A DNA stretch of 64,000 nucleotides, from assembly GCA_014338405.1 (NCBI GenBank), contig JTDE01000919.1, positions 138,087 to 202,086 on the forward strand. Reading direction: 5' to 3'. This DNA is from Paragonimus skrjabini miyazakii. Its lineage: Eukaryota > Platyhelminthes > Trematoda > Plagiorchiida > Troglotrematidae. Numbering within the stretch: position 1 is the stretch's first letter; each line of letters begins with the position of its first letter. The position numbers were made by a program, and so were the translations under genes. The notes beneath the pieces were generated by a model, which was not told the origin of the DNA, searched no databases, and saw nothing but the letters and a program-made list of their open reading frames with translations. This document shows, in pieces, positions 61,068 to 64,000 of the stretch.

Positions 61068-62321
61068 CTCTATTTTAAAGCTGTTATTCACGAAGCTAAT
61101 GAGGAATTTGTTCCTCGAAAATTATAGGAGTCTTCCTCTCGCTCAACTCTTCCACGGAACATACGTCGTCTTCTTGACTTGCGTTCCCGTCTATTCTCTA
61201 AGCAGAAACAAACTGGCAAGTCTGAGGATCTAGAAGCCTTTCGCTCTGTACGGAACAGGTGCAGGCGAGAAATCCTTCAGCACACCCAACAGTGGCAGTC
61301 AAAGATCTTACTGGTAGCCCACATAAATAAGAATTTTCTCTTCAAGTACATGCGTCGCCAGAAGAAAACTAAGCCGTCAGCGCTTTTCCTGCGGCTTCCC
61401 AACGGGAAAGCATCATCCAACTCCCAGGTGGTTGCTGAAGTGTTCAGAGAATACTATTCAGCGTTTTACATTGTGGTTTTGCCAAACTGGCATCCGATTC
61501 TCCCGAGGAGAACCTTTCAATACCCACTCCTAGCAGCTGAACACTTTGTGCCCGATGTTCAGAATCTCTTGCTTAAGATCAGCCCTTATAGCGCAATGCG
61601 ACCAGAAGCGATCCATCCTCGGATCCTCGAGGAAATGGCCTTTGGTTTGGCGGTGTCCCTCCATAGTCTATTTGAACAGACGCTTCGGACCACCACTCTT
61701 CCGGAGGCATGGAGAGCAGCCATTGTATTTTAACCCCTCAAGAGGATATGCTGGTTCGTCCTCGATATAGTATTGTGCTTGACAAAAATAGAATTCTCCT
61801 CCCGGTAATAGTTAACATGAAAAATCTCGGTCCCGAAAATACCACGACTGTCTCCGTAATTTGTTTCCAAGAAAAGCCAAAGGACGCGTGCGAAAAACAC
61901 CTTTCTTCCGTTCTAAGTAACGTGTGCGACAATATGGTTCGTAGTGACCACAAACATTCTCGAATCAGAAAATAGATGAACTAACCGAAAAATACAACTG
62001 GGGTCATTAAGCCACCAATGACCGTAATGGAATAAAGGTCGATAAGGTAATAATATAACCAGGGTTACATCTCGACCGTTCTGAACAGTTGCACAAATTG
62101 TGATTGATTTCATCGTTTTCCCCAAGGACGAAGGCGGTTTTGGACTGGAAACAATGGACTACTTAACTCATAGTCACACTTACATTTAAGCAGTTAATCG
62201 CCACTCTTCTGCTAGTTATCGGCAGACCAGCATCAACAACATTCCATGCAAAGTAATAGAGCGATTGTTAACTCACACCATCCTTAAGCATTTTGACAGC
62301 TGTGGCTTTCGAAGGAATTGA
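61068..62321 (+). mobile_element. Non-LTR retrotransposon fragment, endonuclease-RT linker and RT fingers, interrupted
   Basis: A plus-strand frame starts with AVIHEANEEFVPRKL, then an in-frame TAG (61125-61127), then 61179-61733. The latter contains RSVRNRCRREI and MRPEAIHPRILEEM, ending LPEAWRAAIVF. These match CR1/jockey-like LINEs (x-G-P-D-x-I-x-P-x-x-L, then P-x-x-W-x-x-A-x-V). The expected TPIYK is lost at a stop. After 462 bp the RT resumes in the same frame at 62196 with NRHSSASYRQTSINNIPCK and VIERLLTHTILKHFDSCGF. The catalytic motifs A to E are absent. It lies downstream of the host gene. Confidence 0.75.
61734..62195. other. Sequence interrupting the LINE reading frame (462 bp)
   Basis: LINE similarity stops at the RT segment W-R-A-A-I-V and resumes about 20 expected residues later, leaving 462 bp that match neither side. 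No terminal repeat, target-site duplication or protein motif was recognised. The length is a multiple of three and the two parts share a frame, which may be chance. Confidence 0.45.
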
Positions 62322-63429
62322 CTTTAAGATCATTCCATAGGTAAAACGGTCGTTTTGGCCTCAAGTACTTGTTTTCTAAATATTTTTGGAAATGTGAAAA
62401 TTGAAATATCAGACAAAATATCGACATTTTATCAACTGCAAACAAACAGTGTTAATAAGAAAATTGGAATACATCGAATAAATGCCGAAAGTACTAGTTT
62501 GGTGATGAAAAAATTTCCCACAGTTCTCGCGAAAACAACCCATTGTTTGCGTCTGCCCGCTTTTTCAAGTCTTATACATGCGCTGATTTCAATTTTCGAG
62601 ATGAAAGACGTCATCCTATAGCCTGAGAGTACTTTATTTTGTTACGTTTTCAAGATATCGTCTAAATGAAAATATACGACCAAGCAACGTTGGCATTGCA
62701 TCTCAACATATTTCATAATGAAACATTTATGACGAACTTTCCAGCTTCCTGGTCTATACGATATTTATCCTATTTAGCCTTGTTTGCAGAATTTCAGGTA
62801 AACACTGATCGTTGAAACGTTGTTCTTGGAAATGGCTGCAAATGGTTGGTTGGTAGCATCCAAAACGGATTAGCCTGTCACAGTGGCCAAAGTCAAAGGA
62901 CGCCTGCGCTTTAAACAATCCCCCCAAGTGGCTTGCGCTGAACCACTTGCGGTTCCACTCACACACCACATATCCGGTGTAAACCCGAAGGAATGAGACC
63001 AGTAGGTGTGTGAGTGAGGCCTTTGTGTCCAGCCGGCCAATGCTGGTTAGCCAATGGAATGGCTAGCACGAAAAGGAAACCCTTATCTGTCGGAGAATAA
63101 ACAGTGAGAGAGACTGCAATGACAAGATCTATACTAGGAATAAAGATGTATGAAATGTAATACAAGAAGCATTTCAGTATACCAGTGCATGTTAGTACAT
63201 TCCGGAGAAGAAAAAGTTGAAAAACAAAACTCAACGTTGAACTACGAATGGATCATACATACGATTCATCCGTCAATACACCAACAAAGCTCGAGAAAAT
63301 AGTAGGTAGAAGATCACAGACACCCCAATATCTGAAAAGAGGAGCGGATTAGTTGCAAACGACCATGGTCTTGGTCAATGCAATCATTATCAAAATTAGA
63401 ATGGATATGCTGATATGACTTACCTGAGC
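62322..63429. other. Intergenic, nothing recognised
   Basis: AT-rich sequence with short unrecognised frames on both strands (for example 62355-62621 plus, 62959-63234 minus). It may include the 3' UTR of the minus-strand LINE beginning at 63804. Confidence 0.5.
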
Positions 63430-63804
63430 CTAACGTACTCGCTTTCTCTTCGCCGACGGTGCACTATGAGTACGTTGGTGGCCAACTGATCCCAAACCGC
63501 CAGCGCATTCGCGGCCGCACACATCGCAACGTCATATAGTCATGTCACCACGACCCATGGCACCGATGGTTCCCTCGCGTACCACGCGCCTTCGTTTTCG
63601 GCCGCGCAATAACTGTTCGTTGAACTCGCGGACGCCCGTCCGAATAGTATTCCTCTAAGCAGTCCGGCTCAACGCTAAGTCTTCCCAACATCCAAAACTA
63701 ATTTTACAACGTGACAGACTTATCTGCACAGCATCCTGGTATCTCAGCTTCTGACCGCCAGGATTTCGCTTGCCTGATCTCAGTTGTTCATACAACACCT
63801 GTGT
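63430..63804 (-). mobile_element. Non-LTR retrotransposon C-terminal fragment with C2H2 zinc finger
   Basis: The minus frame of 125 codons reads TQVLYEQLRSGKRNPGGQKL, then DAVQISLSRCKI...CWEDLALSRTA, and ends with CDVCGRECAGGLGSVGHQRTH territory and a TAG. Key zinc-finger residues are Cys-Cys-His-His in CX2CX12HX3H spacing. This succession (GGQxLRYxD, W-x-x-L-A-x-x-R, terminal finger) is the carboxyl end of RTE/craniofacial-development-protein-2-like LINE polyproteins. Two in-frame stops (TAG after SRTA, TGA just before the finger) show it is dead. Base composition is GC-richer than its surroundings. Confidence 0.8.
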
Positions 63805-63877
63805 AGATTCTGACTAGAATCCATGGAAGTTGTGTTCGGATCACTCCAACTGAAACTGATAGTTGGATGGCAAAGTC

Positions 63878-63945
63878 GGCTGGAGGATCGAACCACAGAA
63901 CCGTCATGCCCCGAGCAGCGACGCTACCGCCCGGCCAACCGTCTT
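63878..63945 (-). mobile_element. tRNA-derived SINE head adjoining the LINE fragment
   Basis: On the minus strand TGGCCGGGCGGTAGCGTCG (63919-63937) reads as box A, and GGTTCGATCC (63885-63894) is a consensus box B at tRNA spacing. It ends 74 bp before the LINE coding fragment in the same orientation, so the pair might be one chimeric element. Confidence 0.65.
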
Positions 63946-64000
63946 CTGCCAGCCGTGTACACAATGCCAATCTCAACTGATCCCCATACCTATACCCCAT

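Noticed and set aside
1..64000. CRISPR arrays, operons, bacterial promoters or phage genes
   Set aside because: None seen; the window is eukaryotic with spliced exons and retroelements.

Overview
This is a eukaryotic nuclear window: compact exons with GT/AG borders, introns of 2 to 26 kb, an AT-rich background and many decayed retroelements. The element types point to a flatworm, most likely a digenean trematode: Penelope-like elements (PLEs), tRNA-derived SINEs, hammerhead-ribozyme-like sequences of the schistosome Sm-alpha/PLE kind, and non-LTR and Ty3/gypsy fragments. That placement is inference; no marker gene fixes the species.

One protein-coding gene runs left to right from 6044 to 60117. 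It is the 3' part of a PDZRN3/PDZRN4-family gene (LNX-related E3 ubiquitin ligases with RING, TRAF-type zinc finger and two PDZ domains). Eight coding exons join with compatible phases into one open frame of 1073 codons plus a stop. It begins inside the second PDZ domain, which is split over two exons. It then carries the family's DSGxGRT...ESSEQ acidic motif, an EEL-type helical stretch, a SAYxTGES motif, long Ser/Pro-rich stretches, the signature block RSDGSRYITRRPIR / EERSGLTTDDDA, and a C-terminal TTV PDZ ligand. The RING, zinc finger and first PDZ exons must lie upstream of the window. A possible poly(A) signal lies about 255 bp after the stop.

Layout. 1-6043: intron with a PLE GIY-YIG fragment. 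6044-20120: four exons; the first intron holds two hammerhead-like elements. 20121-45956: a 25.8-kb intron with PLE endonuclease and reverse-transcriptase fragments, SINE pieces, a long inverted repeat, an assembly gap and a LINE RT fragment. 45957-60117: four exons, with a decayed Ty3/gypsy gag-protease copy and a second gap in one intron, and divergent SINEs plus a pair of abutting perfect palindromes in the last. 60118-64000: 3' UTR, then LINE and SINE debris.

The most unusual structures are the two hammerhead-like elements (about 8171-8250 and 9487-9627), the abutting palindromes (59563-59616), the roughly 85-bp inverted repeat at 43381-43576 that shares sequence with the PLE locus near 2.7 kb, and a direct repeat flanking the gypsy remnant (49450 and 51897). 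All alignments were made by eye.
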